A stretch of DNA of 64,000 nt. Source: Branchipolynoe longqiensis. Taxonomy: Eukaryota; Annelida; Polychaeta; Phyllodocida; Polynoidae. How positions within the stretch are numbered: the stretch's first letter is position 1; every line of letters starts with the position of its first letter. A program made the translations under genes and the position numbers. The DNA lies in contig CM059197.1 of NCBI GenBank assembly GCA_030323885.1, positions 30,518,709 to 30,582,708 on the forward strand, read 5' to 3'. Positions 11,020 to 20,984 of this stretch are shown here, in pieces. The notes under the pieces are model-generated. The model did not search any database and had not been told where the DNA came from. It saw only the letters and a program-made list of their open reading frames with translations.

Positions 11020-11206
11020 CCGGGCTGTCGCGCTGCGCTCACACCTCACCAGACCCCGCCGCGCGCCGCCTCCTCCCCCGCCCCCGTGTCGCGCAGCATT
11101 CGCGCCTCACCCGACGCCCGCTGCTCACCCTCACTCGCCCTCCCCCGGGCCGGCAGCTTTCACAACTCACCTGCTGTCGCCCGCGCCCCCCCCCTCCCTT
11201 ATAAGG
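11020..11206 (+). promoter_or_regulatory. Putative GCE-1 promoter: 60-bp units and TATA box
   Basis: Three imperfect units start near 11028, 11088 and 11148 (for example 'gtcgcgcagcattcgcgcct' and 'ggccggcagctttcacaact'), each followed by a 'ctcacc' word and exactly 60 bp apart. TATAAGG follows at 11200-11206, about 125 bp before the ATG. Units and TATA are conserved in GCE-2. Promoter activity is inferred from this arrangement. Confidence 0.6.
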
Positions 11207-11328
11207 CCGCCCGCCGGCCTCCCTCAGGCACTCGCCCTCCTGCCGCCTTCCAGATCTCTGCCCTCTTCTCCTTCTTCTCGGACCTGCACTCCTCCCCGGA
11301 CCGCTGCCCCGCCTCAGGCTCCTGCACC

Positions 11329-12483
11329 ATGCCCGGACGCGGAAAGGGAAGAGGCCGCAAGAGCACCAGGCTCACCGCCCGGGCCACGCCGGGGCCCGCC
11401 TCGGGCTCGCCCGGCGACGCCTCAACACCCGCGGCCCTGGCCTCCCCCTCGGCCACCTCGGGCGCCGACACAGCCATCATTCTCCAGGCCCTGCAGCGCC
11501 TCACAACGCGCATGGACGCCTTCGAGTCGGCGGGAGCCCGAGGAGCGCCGGAGCAGACGCAGGCAGGATACAGCACGCCGCCCGCCCCAGCTCCTCGGGC
11601 GCAGACCACCGCCGGGGCCCGGCCCCCGCCGCCACCTCAAGCGACTCTGCCCGGGGCAGCCCACCCCCACTACCAGCAGTACAACCGCCTCGCCGCCCGA
11701 GGCGGCCCCGCGCCTCCCCCGGCCTACCTCCAGGACGTCGCCGAGGACTACACCCCAGCATCCGCGGCCGACGCCGTCCGAGACATCCTCGCTTCCGCCG
11801 AGGCGCAGCGCGCCGGCAGGCGCCAAGGCATCCCCTCGGGATACATTTTCCCCTCGGACCTCATCGAGAGGGGCCCTGAGCGGAAGCCGGTCAAGAGGGG
11901 GGAGGCCACCCGCGATGAATATAACCTCGCCCTCCTCACCCTCGCCGGTCATCCAGCCTTCCCCGAGCACTCCCTCCAGGGCCTACGCCACCACCACCTC
12001 ACCGTGATGAGGGATATCCTCGTGCATCCGTGGCCTACCGTCCGCCGCTACTCCGAGGCCATCTTCACCTGGATAGCGGACGGGAGGCTCCCCCACGGAT
12101 GGCATGACCCTGTGGCCCTCAACACCCTCAGGATGGACTCCATCACCACGCCCACCCCTCCGGCAACACCAGTCTCCCGAGGCGAGGACTCGCCCCGAGG
12201 CGAATGGGCCCGAGGCACACACCTGCCCCGGCCCCAAGCCGACCCCCGCACCGCCTACGATAGGCACACTCACGGGGCCCCCTGCCCCGTATGGAACCGC
12301 GATCCCGCCTCGTGCGATCGGGCCCACATCGGGGAGGCCCACGGCGAGGTGGGAGACAGGCGCCGCCACATATGCGCCTACTGCGCCAATGTGCGGCGCA
12401 TATTAACCAGGCACTGCGAGGCCGAATGCCTCACCAAGCAAGCCCGTGAGCGCCAGACCCCGGCCGCCTCGGCGGATTTTTGA
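11329..12483 (+). CDS. Gag-like protein of GCE-1 (384 aa)
   Basis: I chose ATG 11329 because the frame in GCE-2 starts at the equivalent base, both lie downstream of the TATA box, and the context 'caccATG' is favourable. The frame is open further upstream only because the promoter is GC-rich. Residues 1-20 are basic (MPGRGKGRGRKSTRLTARAT). A Pro/Ala-rich linker runs to about residue 130. Residues ~180-285 look helical and more conserved ('WPTVRRYSEAIFTWIADGR'). Residues ~315-370 hold a Cys/His cluster: C-x2-W-N-x5-C, then H-I-C-x2-C, then H-x3-C. Nucleocapsid-style metal binding is inferred. Similar C-x2-WN...HxC-x2-C patterns occur in Gag of DIRS/Ngaro-type retroelements, from memory and not searched. 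It could instead be a gene of another unknown mobile element. The stop TGA lies just before a GC-rich inverted sequence shared with GCE-2. Confidence 0.6.
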   Translation: MPGRGKGRGRKSTRLTARATPGPASGSPGDASTPAALASPSATSGADTAIILQALQRLTTRMDAFESAGARGAPEQTQAGYSTPPAPAPRAQTTAGARPPPPPQATLPGAAHPHYQQYNRLAARGGPAPPPAYLQDVAEDYTPASAADAVRDILASAEAQRAGRRQGIPSGYIFPSDLIERGPERKPVKRGEATRDEYNLALLTLAGHPAFPEHSLQGLRHHHLTVMRDILVHPWPTVRRYSEAIFTWIADGRLPHGWHDPVALNTLRMDSITTPTPPATPVSRGEDSPRGEWARGTHLPRPQADPRTAYDRHTHGAPCPVWNRDPASCDRAHIGEAHGEVGDRRRHICAYCANVRRILTRHCEAECLTKQARERQTPAASADF

Positions 12484-12784
12484 TCCGCCGGCCCCCCCCG
12501 GCCGGCCCGGGGGGGGGGGGGGGGGGGGGGGGGGGCACTGACACTGAGCTAACCAGTCCTTGCCATATTCTAATAATACCGAGCAGTGCCAGGCTATGAA
12601 GTGACAAGTATCAATTTTATAAGTCATTGGTTTGACTCGTCGGGGGACCGAACTCCCGATCTACTGCACGCGAGGCCTGCGCTGTACCGATTCACCCACC
12701 ATGCCTGGTGCGGCAGTAAGATAAATAGACAGATCTATATTTTGTTTAATATCTCGTTAAGTAGAGCAGACCTATGTGATATCA

Positions 12785-12853
12785 TGCTATGCTATGCTAT
12801 GCTATGCTATGCTATGCTATGCTATGCTATGCTATGCTATGCTATGCTATGCT
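12785..12853 (+). repeat. Pentamer array (GCTAT)n
   Basis: About 13 nearly perfect GCTAT units, followed by degenerate 'gatgt' units to about 12875. Confidence 0.9.
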
Positions 12854-12930
12854 GTAGTCTGATGTGATGTGATGTGCTGTGCTATGTTATACATATTTTC
12901 AAAACCAAAACACTTATTGAAGATTGATCA
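12854..12930 (-). repeat. MITE-1 terminal fragment
   Basis: It contains 'tagtctgatg' and, after the degenerate pentamers, 'ttttcaaaaccaaaacactt', the minus-orientation left end of MITE-1. It is cut off by MITE-3 at 12935. Confidence 0.5.
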
Positions 12931-12934
12931 TACA

Positions 12935-13189
12935 TGAGACTGTCTCAAAAGGTGCTAAGCAATATGGGACAAAACTTTGTCCATTGTACGATCAACATAC
13001 TATCTGCCTATGCATTTGCTCAGGATAAACTGATTCGTTTTTTACATGGTGTTTCATAATCCCAATAGAATACATATTGATTTGAAACAAATGTCCTGGT
13101 GTTTTCAGTGTAATCGTTTCTGTGCTGTTATGTGTCAATCGTTACAATGGACAAAATAAAAAGAGTTATCACTTTTTGAGACAGGCTCA
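12935..13189 (-). repeat. MITE-3 copy
   Basis: Its ends are 'tgagactgtctcaaaaggtg' and 'tttttgagacaggctca'. The interior matches 24072-24328 almost throughout ('tatgcatttgctcaggataa'). Confidence 0.85.
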
Positions 13190-13719
13190 CATACCTAACA
13201 AGGGTTTATGCCGGAGGGTAAAATGGGTAAAGTTCTGTACCCTTAAATTCTCTGAGGGTATGACTCTGTACCCTCAAATTGTTGGGATACTTTTTTTTAA
13301 GGGTTCTTCAAGGAGACAGAGACAACAAATCCAGCATCAATAATCAGTTAGACTGTTAGTATGCAACAGTAATCATAGCAGTGTTCATGATTGACCAAGT
13401 GATGTGGACAAATAATAACCCCCCTCCCCGCCCCCATTCTAATTATCTTCTGGCGGAAACTGTGTTAACTTAGAAAATACTGCAGTCATTAATCATTTCC
13501 TTGGGGGGTTTACTCCTTAGAAACATCAAAACTCGTTGCCTTCAAGGACAGCAATGACCTAGTTAACCTAGAAATTGTATTTTCAGCTTTGTCTTCAAAT
13601 GGTGTTTCAGCGTTAACCCTTACTCCTAATCAAAGCAGAGTAGGTTGCAATTAGCACACTTGTGGGTTTTTTATGTGAAAAAAAAAGAGTAGTATGGTGA
13701 GCCCTGCATTTGATGAGCA
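13190..13719. other. No gene or repeat recognised
   Basis: It contains a local duplication of 'gtaccctyaaat' words at 13237-13280 and a C-rich stretch at 13418-13435. Nothing else is seen. Confidence 0.4.
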
Positions 13720-13841
13720 ACCTGTCTGTTGGGGTTTTATCTGAGGGTTATACAACCAACACTTTACAGTCAGTTTCTGCATGGGTTTTACCTGAGGGTT
13801 ATATGTGTGTGTCTCTGTGTGTGTCTCTCTGTTTCTGTGTG

Positions 13842-14362
13842 TCTCTGAGAGTGAGAGTCAGAGTGAGAGTGAGAGTCAGACTGAGAGTGAGAGTGAGAGT
13901 CAGACTGAGAGTGAGAGTCAGACTGAGAGTGAGAGTCAGACTGAGAGTCAGAGTGAGAGTCAGACTGAGAGTCAGAGTCAGTCTGACTCTGACTCTCACT
14001 CTCAGTCTGACTCTCACTCTCAGTCTGACTCTCACTCTCAGTCTGACTCTCACTCTCACTCTGAGAGTGAGAGTGAGAGTCAGACTGAGAGTGAGAGTCA
14101 GACTGAGAGACAGACTGAGAGTGAGAGTCAGACTGAGAGTCAGAGTCAGACTGAGAGTCAGAGTCAGACTGAGAGACAGACTGAGAGTGAGAGTGAGAGT
14201 CAGACTGAGAGTGAGAGTCAGACTGAGAGTCAGAGTCAGACTCAGAGTGAGAGACAGACTGATAGTGAGTCAAGAGTCAGACTGAGAGTCAGACTGAGAG
14301 TGAGAGTCAGAGTCAGACTGAGAGTGAGAGTGAGAGTGAGAGTCAGACTGAGAGTCAGAGTG
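13842..14362. repeat. GAGAGT/CAGACT hexamer array with an inverted middle
   Basis: It consists of hexamer-based units (GAGAGT, CAGACT, CAGAGT). Orientation flips at about 13979 to CTCTCA/GTCTGA and flips back at about 14061, giving two palindromic junctions. It interrupts the 51-bp minisatellite. Confidence 0.9.
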
Positions 14363-14495
14363 AGGCACACACAGAGACACATACATACACACACACATAC
14401 ACAGACACACACACAGAGGCACATACACACACACAGACACACATATACACACACACAGACACACACATAGACACAGACACACACATATACACAGA
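14363..14495 (+). repeat. CA-rich microsatellite
   Basis: Imperfect (CA)n with 'cagaca' and 'cataca' variants. It joins the hexamer array to the minisatellite. Confidence 0.85.
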
Positions 14496-16680
14496 ACAAC
14501 CAACAGTTTGCAGTCAGTTTCTGTTGGAGTTTTACCTGAGGGTTGTACAACCAACACTTTACAGTCAGTTTCTGTTGGAGTTTTACCTGAGGGTTGTACA
14601 ACCAACACTTTACAGTCAGAGTTTTACTTGAGCCCGGTACAACCAACAGTTTACAGTCAGTTTCTGTTGGAGTTTTACCTGAGGGTTGTACAACCAACAG
14701 TTTACAGTCAGTTTCTGTTGGAGTTTTACCTGAGGGTTGTACAACCAACACTTTACAGTCAGAGTTTTACTTGAGCCCGGTACAACCAACAGTTTACAGT
14801 CAGTTTCTGTCGGGGTTTTACCTGAGGGTTATGCAACCAACAGTTTGCAGTCAGTTTCTGTTGGAGTTTTACCTGAGGGTTGTACAACCAACACTTTACA
14901 GTCAGAGTTTTACCTGAGGCCGGTACAACCAACAGTTTACAGTCAGTTTCTGTTGGAGTTTTACCTGAGGGTTGTACAACCAACAGTTTACAGTCAGTTT
15001 CTGTTGGAGTTTTACCTGAGGGTTGTACAACCAACACTTTACAGTCAGAGTTTTACTTGAGCCCGGTACAACCAACAGTTTACAGTCAGTTTCTGTCGGG
15101 GTTTTACCTGAGGGTTATGCAACCAACAGTTTGCAGTCAGTTTCTGTTGGAGTTTTACCTGAGGGTTGTACAACCAACACTTTACAGTCAGAGTTTTACC
15201 TGAGGCCGGTACAACCAACATTTTACAGTCAGTTTCTGTGTGGATGTTACCTGAGGGTTGTACAACCAACAGTTTGCAGTCAGTTTCTGTGTGGATTTTA
15301 CCTGAGGGTTGTACAACCAACAGTTTACAGTCAGTTTCTGTGTGGGTTTTACCTGAGGATTATACAACCACCAGTTTGCAGTCAGTTTCTGTTGGAGTTT
15401 TACTTGAGGGTTGTACAACCAACACTTTACAGTCAGAGTTTTACCTGAGGCCGGTACAACCAACAGTTTACAGTCAGTTTCTGTGTGGATGTTACCTGAG
15501 GGTTATACAACCAACAGTTTACAGTCAGTTTCCCGTCAAGGTTTTACCAGAGGGTTGTACAACAAACATTTTACAGTCAGAGTTTTATCCGAGGCCGGTA
15601 CAACCAACAGTTTACAGTCAGTTTCTGTGTGGGTTTTACCTGAGGGTTGTACAACCAACACTTTACAGTCAGAGTTTTATCTGAGGCCGGTACAACCAAC
15701 AGTTTACAGTGAGTTTCTGTTGGAGTTTTACCTGAGGGTTGTACAACCAACAATTTACACTCAGAGTTTTACCTGAGGCCGGTACAACCAACAGTTTACA
15801 GTCAGTTTCTGTGTGGATTTTACCTGAGGGTTGTACAACCAACACTTTACAGTCAGAGTTTTATCTGAGGCCGGTACAACCAACAGTTTGCAGTCAGTTT
15901 CTGTTGGAGTTTTACCTGAGGGTTGTACAACCAACACTTTACAGTCAGAGTTTTACCTGAGGCCGGTACAACCAACAGTTTACAGTCAGTTTCTGTCGGG
16001 GTTTTACCTGAGGGCTATACAACCAACAGTTTGCAGTCAGTTACCTTTGGAGCTTTATCTGAGGGTTGTACAACCAACAGTTTGCAGTCAGTTTATGTTG
16101 GAGTTTTACCTGAGGGTTGTACAACCAACACTTTACAGTCAGTTTCCTTTGGAGTTTTACCTGAGGATGGTACAACCAACAGTTTGCAGTCAGTTTCTGT
16201 CTGAGTTTTACCAGAGGCCAGTACAACTAACAGTTTACAGTCAGTTTCTGTCTGAGTTTTACCAGAGGCCAGTACAACTAACAGTTTACAGTCAGTATCT
16301 GTTGGAGTTTTACCTGAGGCCGGTACAACCAACACTTTACAGTCAGTTTCCTTTGGAGTTTTACCTGAGGATGGTACAACCAACAGTTTACAGTCAGTTT
16401 CTGTCTGAGTTTTACCTGAACCGTGTACAATCAACAGTTTACAGTCAGTATCTGTTGGAGTTTTACCCGAGGCTGGTACAACCAACAGTTTGCAGTCAAT
16501 TTCTATCAGAGTTTTACCAGAAGCCGGTACAACCAACAGTTTACAGTCAGTTTCTGTTGGAGTTTTCCTGAACCATGTATTATCAACAGTTTACAGTCAG
16601 TTTCTGTTGGAGTTTTACCTGAGGCCAGTACAACCAACAGTTCACAGTCAGTTTCACTATAGTTTTACCTGAGCCTGGTT

Positions 16681-17036
16681 TCATCATCAATTTACAAGCC
16701 AGAACTCTTCTGTTCATTTCCCCAACATTTCCACACCTTCTAACCTAGCTTTACATATGTGAGACCTCATATCAGTCGTATTCTTACTCTATCACTACAT
16801 GCATGTGTCTGTGATATAGTTCAAACAAACATAGAGGAAACTCCAAAGAGGAAATGTTTACCATCAACCCTATAGTTAGTCACTATATTACCGGACACAC
16901 GTTGCTTTACACGTGGATGTGGCTTTTCGTCGGCCGAACCACATGAGTGTGATGTATTTACTAGGCCGCGACACACCCGAAACCGAAACCAGCTTCATGA
17001 TCATAACATTACAATGAGTACCAAGGGAAGACACCA
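16681..17036. other. No gene or repeat recognised
   Basis: Unique-looking sequence between the minisatellite and MITE-7. I see no frame or structure worth naming. Confidence 0.4.
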
Positions 17037-17829
17037 GGGCCCGTATGCATGGAGCAGTGTTAGCAAGCCAAACCGCGGTTAGGGTGGGATTTCTGGTTTA
17101 GCGCCGAAAAGTCGGTATGCATGGAGCAGTGTTAGACAAACACCGCGTGTTTAAACTCAGAAATTCTAACCCCTGCTCATAGCAGGTTTACAGCGGTGTT
17201 AGTGTTAGGTTAGTGTCAGGATGGACCCCAAATCTATTCAATGCTATTATATTTGACAGAATTAAATACGCAATAAGTGAAATTTGATCAAATTAACCCC
17301 AAAATCGAAGCAAGATTAATGCTGCCTATGCCTCTGCGGCGATATTAATATTGTCGAATCGACGAATGTAAACTAAACAAATTGCCGCCGCCGCTTCGAC
17401 GTCGATATCCATACTGTCGCATATCAACAAAACCCACATCGCCACCGCCACCGCCGCCGCCGATTCGGCGGCTATATATTAGGCCCAAATCTATCCAATG
17501 CTGTCATATTTGACAGAATTACATACGCACTAAGTGAAATTTTATCAAATTTACCCTAAAATCGAAGCGAGATTAACGCTTCCGTCGCCTCTGCGGTGAT
17601 ATTAATATTGTCGAATCAACGAATGTAAACTAAACAAATTGCCGACGCCGACGCCGACTCGGCAGCTCAGAGGGATTTCCCAAATCTACGTTTAGCTATC
17701 ACACACCGTTTAAGCCACCATGCATACCAGGTGACATACTTCGCGACGCCCCGGATAAATGGTGTTAGCTACCCTGTGTTATATGGTTAACACCACTCGC
17801 CGCTAGCACTGCTCCATGCATACGGGCCC
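17037..17829 (+). mobile_element. MITE-7 copy 1, ~790 bp
   Basis: The termini are 'gggcccgtatgcatggagca' and the inverse 'tgctccatgcatacgggccc', both perfect. A subterminal copy of the terminus recurs at 17115 ('tatgcatggagcagtgttag'). The interior holds two direct copies of core module X (17226-17400 and 17483-17660: 'aaatctattcaatgctatta', 'caaattaaccccaaaatcga'), each followed by a GCC-rich stretch. No transposase. Confidence 0.85.
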
Positions 17830-17870
17830 AGAAAATAGTTCCATAGCAAACACCAACACAGTTCTGAAAA

Positions 17871-18196
17871 CAATGGCCGAATGAGTTGAGCGTACGTCTC
17901 CTTTTTTGGTAGATCATGGGATTCGAACCCATGGGTTCGAACCCTAGTCGAGTGAAAACAATGCCTTAAAAATTGATACTTGTCACTTCCTAGCAAAGCA
18001 CTTGGCATTATTAGGATAGGGCAAGGACTCGTTGGCTCAGTGTCAGGATAATGTGACTTACTCGGATATCAGGTCATGATGCTGGCGGACTGGTCTCCCA
18101 GTGGGGAAGCACTATAAAGTCGCCATGAGTGTGCACTGTCACAGGTCGGTATGACCTTAGATTCTGCCAGGTCGTAAAACTCCAACAACCAACCAA
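17871..18196 (+). repeat. S1 SINE, type A head, type B tail
   Basis: The head 'atggccgaatgagttgagcg' contains a T-run insertion at 17910. The body is standard and the tail is 'aaaactccaacaaccaacca'. It is an exception to the usual head-tail pairing. Confidence 0.85.
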
Positions 18197-18596
18197 CGTC
18201 TGTTAACAATAAGCACACTTGCTCATACTTGTAGGTATTAGTATTACCGTGGCCATCTTATATGGACAGAGTGATATAAAAATGGGCTCTGCCTTCCACC
18301 CATCCACCCACACAGTTATTTTTACGAATGTATAAAATTGAGTTTTTTGATTATATTACAACTAGTGCATGGATGCTACAAAATAAGCACCTTGAATTAA
18401 AAATAAAGTCTGGCGAGGTTTTAGTGAGCCTGCTCTTGGCCCGACCACCTCATCACCTCCTGGTAGTGTGGGATCCGGTTCCGTCAGGTCACGTGGCGCG
18501 GCAGACACCCAATCAGCGCCGGGCTGATAGGGAAGCCTCATCGCGCCCCTGAGATGGGAGCATTTTTTAAATTTTTTTTTTTGGGGTCGGGGGCGG
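18197..18596. other. No gene recognised
   Basis: A 74-codon frame lies at 18328-18552 without a recognisable domain. T-rich and G-rich runs lie at 18571-18600. Nothing else. Confidence 0.4.
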
Positions 18597-18912
18597 GGGG
18601 TTACATCCTACAAACATCTATGGTCATATCAGGACGGGTGCCGACTTGTGACAGTGTACACTCATGGCGACTTTCTAGTGCTGCCCACTGGATGATCAGG
18701 CCACCAGAACCATGACCCGATATACCACTCAGTCATATTATCCTGTTACTGTGCTAACCAGTCCTTGTCCCATCCTACTAATGCCAATCCCAAGGCTAGG
18801 TAGCGACAAGTGTCAATTTTGTAAGTCATTGGTTTGACTCGGCTGTGATTCAAACTCCCGATCTTCCGTACGGGAAGTCTGCGCTCTACCAATTGGGTCA
18901 CCACCTCCAGTC
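18597..18912 (-). repeat. S1 SINE, type B
   Basis: On the minus strand the head is at 18905 ('gacccaattggtagagcgca') and the tail end at about 18597. Diverged but nearly full length. Confidence 0.8.
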
Positions 18913-19121
18913 AGGTGGGAAGACAAGGTGTGAGGGGAGTTTCATTATAGTGTTGGGCAAACACCTCCAGCCTACCCGACCCCTTATCAATATCAGCAAC
19001 AGTTGCTAGTTCAATTGATGCAATATTTCACACCTAGGGCAGTTATTGTCCGGTGTGAGCTCTGGAGTGATTATTCGCCATGGTCGATACATAACTCTCA
19101 CTTAGTGGAATAGGTTACTAG

Positions 19122-19531
19122 TAGATAAATGATTCACCCCGTACTTGCAGTACATGGGTGAACAACAACATAGTCTAAATACGGGCGAAAATAGCTTTAG
19201 TATGGAACAGGAAGTAGAATGCCTGCCTCCAGTATCAAATGGGTACTTATATCAGCACAACAGAGTTGGTGAAATGGGAGAGAATGCAAAAAGACAAGAT
19301 GGCAGCCATAGAACACCATCGATTTCACCTTTAAATTATATTAAACTATATGTTTTATTATATTTTTCAACTCAAGGTAGCAGGGAAATATGAAGACATA
19401 TAAAAAGAATAATTGTTGCTCCTTAGATTGTGAAAATAGGCTCTCATTTCATTTCCCCGCTTTTTCGACCACTTTTATATAGGGCTGGTATTTACCCGTG
19501 TACTGCGAGTACAGGGTGAATCCTTTATCTA
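19122..19531 (-). repeat. MITE-4 copy 3
   Basis: The ends are 'tagataaatgattcacccc' and 'gggtgaatcctttatcta'. The interior matches the reverse of 1842-2263. The + frame here encodes a peptide similar to the minus frame of that copy (SLNTGENSFSMEQ). Confidence 0.75.
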
Positions 19532-19604
19532 GGTTACTAGATGAGGCAAGAAAAGCATCAACACTTGAACAATATTATTAATCTGTCATTCATGACGTGT
19601 CTGC

Positions 19605-19971
19605 TTAAAGTTGCAAAGTCCGATTGTTTTGAGGTACTATAATTTTTCTTAGATAAATAAATAAAATTGATTCTTATAATCTACTGTACTTTAGTTTGAA
19701 GAAACCTTTATTTTGAATGGCTAACCCATGAGATATTTGACGTGCAAACATGTGAAATTAGTTTTGGCAAGCACGCCAAAACTCTAACACCATGGACTTC
19801 AGCAGTTACAGGTTCAATTAAATTGACTCATTATTTTATTCCGTTCTAAAGTTCTATGCAGAAACAAATGTTTAATAAATGCATCAATACCTAAGTTAGA
19901 TATATACAATCAAATCTAGATAATTATTTTCGTTTTGAAAATTTGATGCTTCATTGGACTATCCAGCTTTA
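19605..19971 (+). repeat. MITE-1 copy
   Basis: It starts 'ttaaagttgcaaagtccgat' and ends 'ggactatccagctttaa'. The centre carries the family's 'ttggcaagcacgccaaaact'. TTAA is at both edges. Confidence 0.8.
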
Positions 19972-20184
19972 ACAGGTGGACATTTTCAAATATATAAGAA
20001 TTAAATTGCAAAACATTCCCGGTAGAACCAACCCATTGGTGCCTACCTGTGCATATGGCCTGCTCAAGTCAATGAATGACTAGCGAAGAACATAAGTCCA
20101 GTCCCAACCAGTATACTAGTCAACCGGATATAGCGGCCATCAGGTAATTAAGGACAGCCACTTTGGTTAAATTCCAAATATTCT
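19972..20184. other. Flank of GCE-2
   Basis: No gene. It contains the 'gcggccatcagg' word at about 20132 that partly resembles the other flank of GCE-2 ('gcggccaccatg'), too weak to call a target duplication. Confidence 0.3.
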
Positions 20185-20244
20185 TTCCATGCGCTCCCGA
20201 TGCGTGAAAAGGAAGAAGGCAAGGCGGGGGTGGAAAGAAAGGCG

Positions 20245-20250
20245 TTTATT
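20245..20250 (-). terminator. Putative poly(A) signal of GCE-2
   Basis: AATAAA on the minus strand within 'ggcgtcaataaacgcc', which can form a small hairpin (ggcgt/acgcc). Function is inferred from its position at the 3' end of the element. Confidence 0.4.
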
Positions 20251-20984
20251 GACGCCTCAACAGAGTATACAGAGGAAGAGAAAGGCTCATGAGGAGCAAT
20301 GCAATGAGAATAAAGTGAAAAAGGGGCTCATAAGGAGCAATGGAAGATAGGGCTCATGAGGAGCAAAGGGAAATGTACAAGATAATAGGAGAGTTCAGGC
20401 AGAGTCAGATGTCTGTGGGTGGTCAGTGAGGGGGTGCCGAGGAGCCCTTCACCAAAGCGGCGGAGAGGGCTCGAGGTGCGCCCGAGGGGGCGAGGTGGGG
20501 CGCGTAGGCGTGGGCCGCCTCGGGGGTCCAAGATGGGCGGCGTCTGAGGAGGGTTCCTCGTGAGGCTGGGCTGGGCTGTGGTCTGAGGGTTCCTCGTGAG
20601 GCCGGGCTGGGCTGTGGTCTGAGGTGTGAGGTCCGAGGTGATGATCCCCGGCTCTGACTGGGCGGCGCTTCGATCGGTGGTCGCTGGGGGGTTGTCGGTG
20701 GTCGTGATGGTCGGCGGCGGTGTTGTCTGGGGAGGGTCCGTCCTGAGGATGGGCGGCGTCTGGGGAAGGTTCCTCGTGAGGCTGGTTTGTGCCCTGAGGT
20801 TCCCTGGGTGGGGGGGGGGAGTGGCCGGGGCCTAGGTCGACAAGGGGCGGGCGGCCAAAGATAGAGGAGGCCCGCTCCTTGGAGAGATCCGGTGAGGAGG
20901 TCCGGCGAGGGTTGAGGAGGAGGGCAGCGACGTCCTGAGGGCTGGGTGGGGTGGGGGTTGGGGTCGGGTCGGGCAGGTTGCTGA

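Larger units (their letters stand above)
10963..12536 (+). mobile_element. GCE-1: GC-rich element with gag-like ORF
   Basis: A strongly GC-rich block with abrupt edges sits inside S1. In order it has a 19-nt hairpin, three upstream units 60 bp apart, a TATA box, a 384-aa gag-like frame and a homopolymer G tract (12509-12534) directly against S1. GCE-2 (about 20185-22694, minus strand) shares the hairpin, upstream region, start and 3' flank of the ORF. No reverse transcriptase, recombinase or integrase frame is present, so this copy is non-autonomous or truncated. No clear target-site duplication is visible. Confidence 0.75.
10797..12716 (-). repeat. S1 SINE split by GCE-1
   Basis: The S1 tail and body (10797-10962) end at 'cagtcacatt'. 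The rest resumes at about 12537 ('gacactgagctaaccagtcc') and runs to the type-B head at 12716. GCE-1 therefore landed inside an existing S1 copy. Confidence 0.85.
13720..16680 (+). repeat. 51-bp minisatellite with 143-bp higher-order unit
   Basis: The basic unit is ~51 bp ('gtacaaccaacagtttacag' + 'tcagtttctgttggagtttt' + 'acctgagggtt'). A shorter 41-bp variant has 'cagagttttac' in place of 'cagtttctgttggagttttac'. In 14594-15310, one 41-bp and two 51-bp units alternate to give a 143-bp higher-order repeat. From about 15970 the units become irregular and diverged. Two units at 13726-13802 precede the embedded hexamer array. The long frames are a by-product of 51 being divisible by 3. Confidence 0.9.

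Noticed and set aside
10961..12007. 348-codon + frame overlapping the gag-like frame
   Set aside because: A shadow of the 11329-12483 frame. It has Pro/Arg/Ser-rich low-complexity content and no conserved counterpart.
12785..12853. CRISPR-like or telomeric repeat
   Set aside because: A simple pentamer array without spacers, and not a known telomere unit.
13710..16571. Multiple 70-250 codon frames with 'QPTVYSQF'-type repeats
   Set aside because: They result from the 51-bp unit. The 41-bp units shift frame and the frames restart at each higher-order unit.
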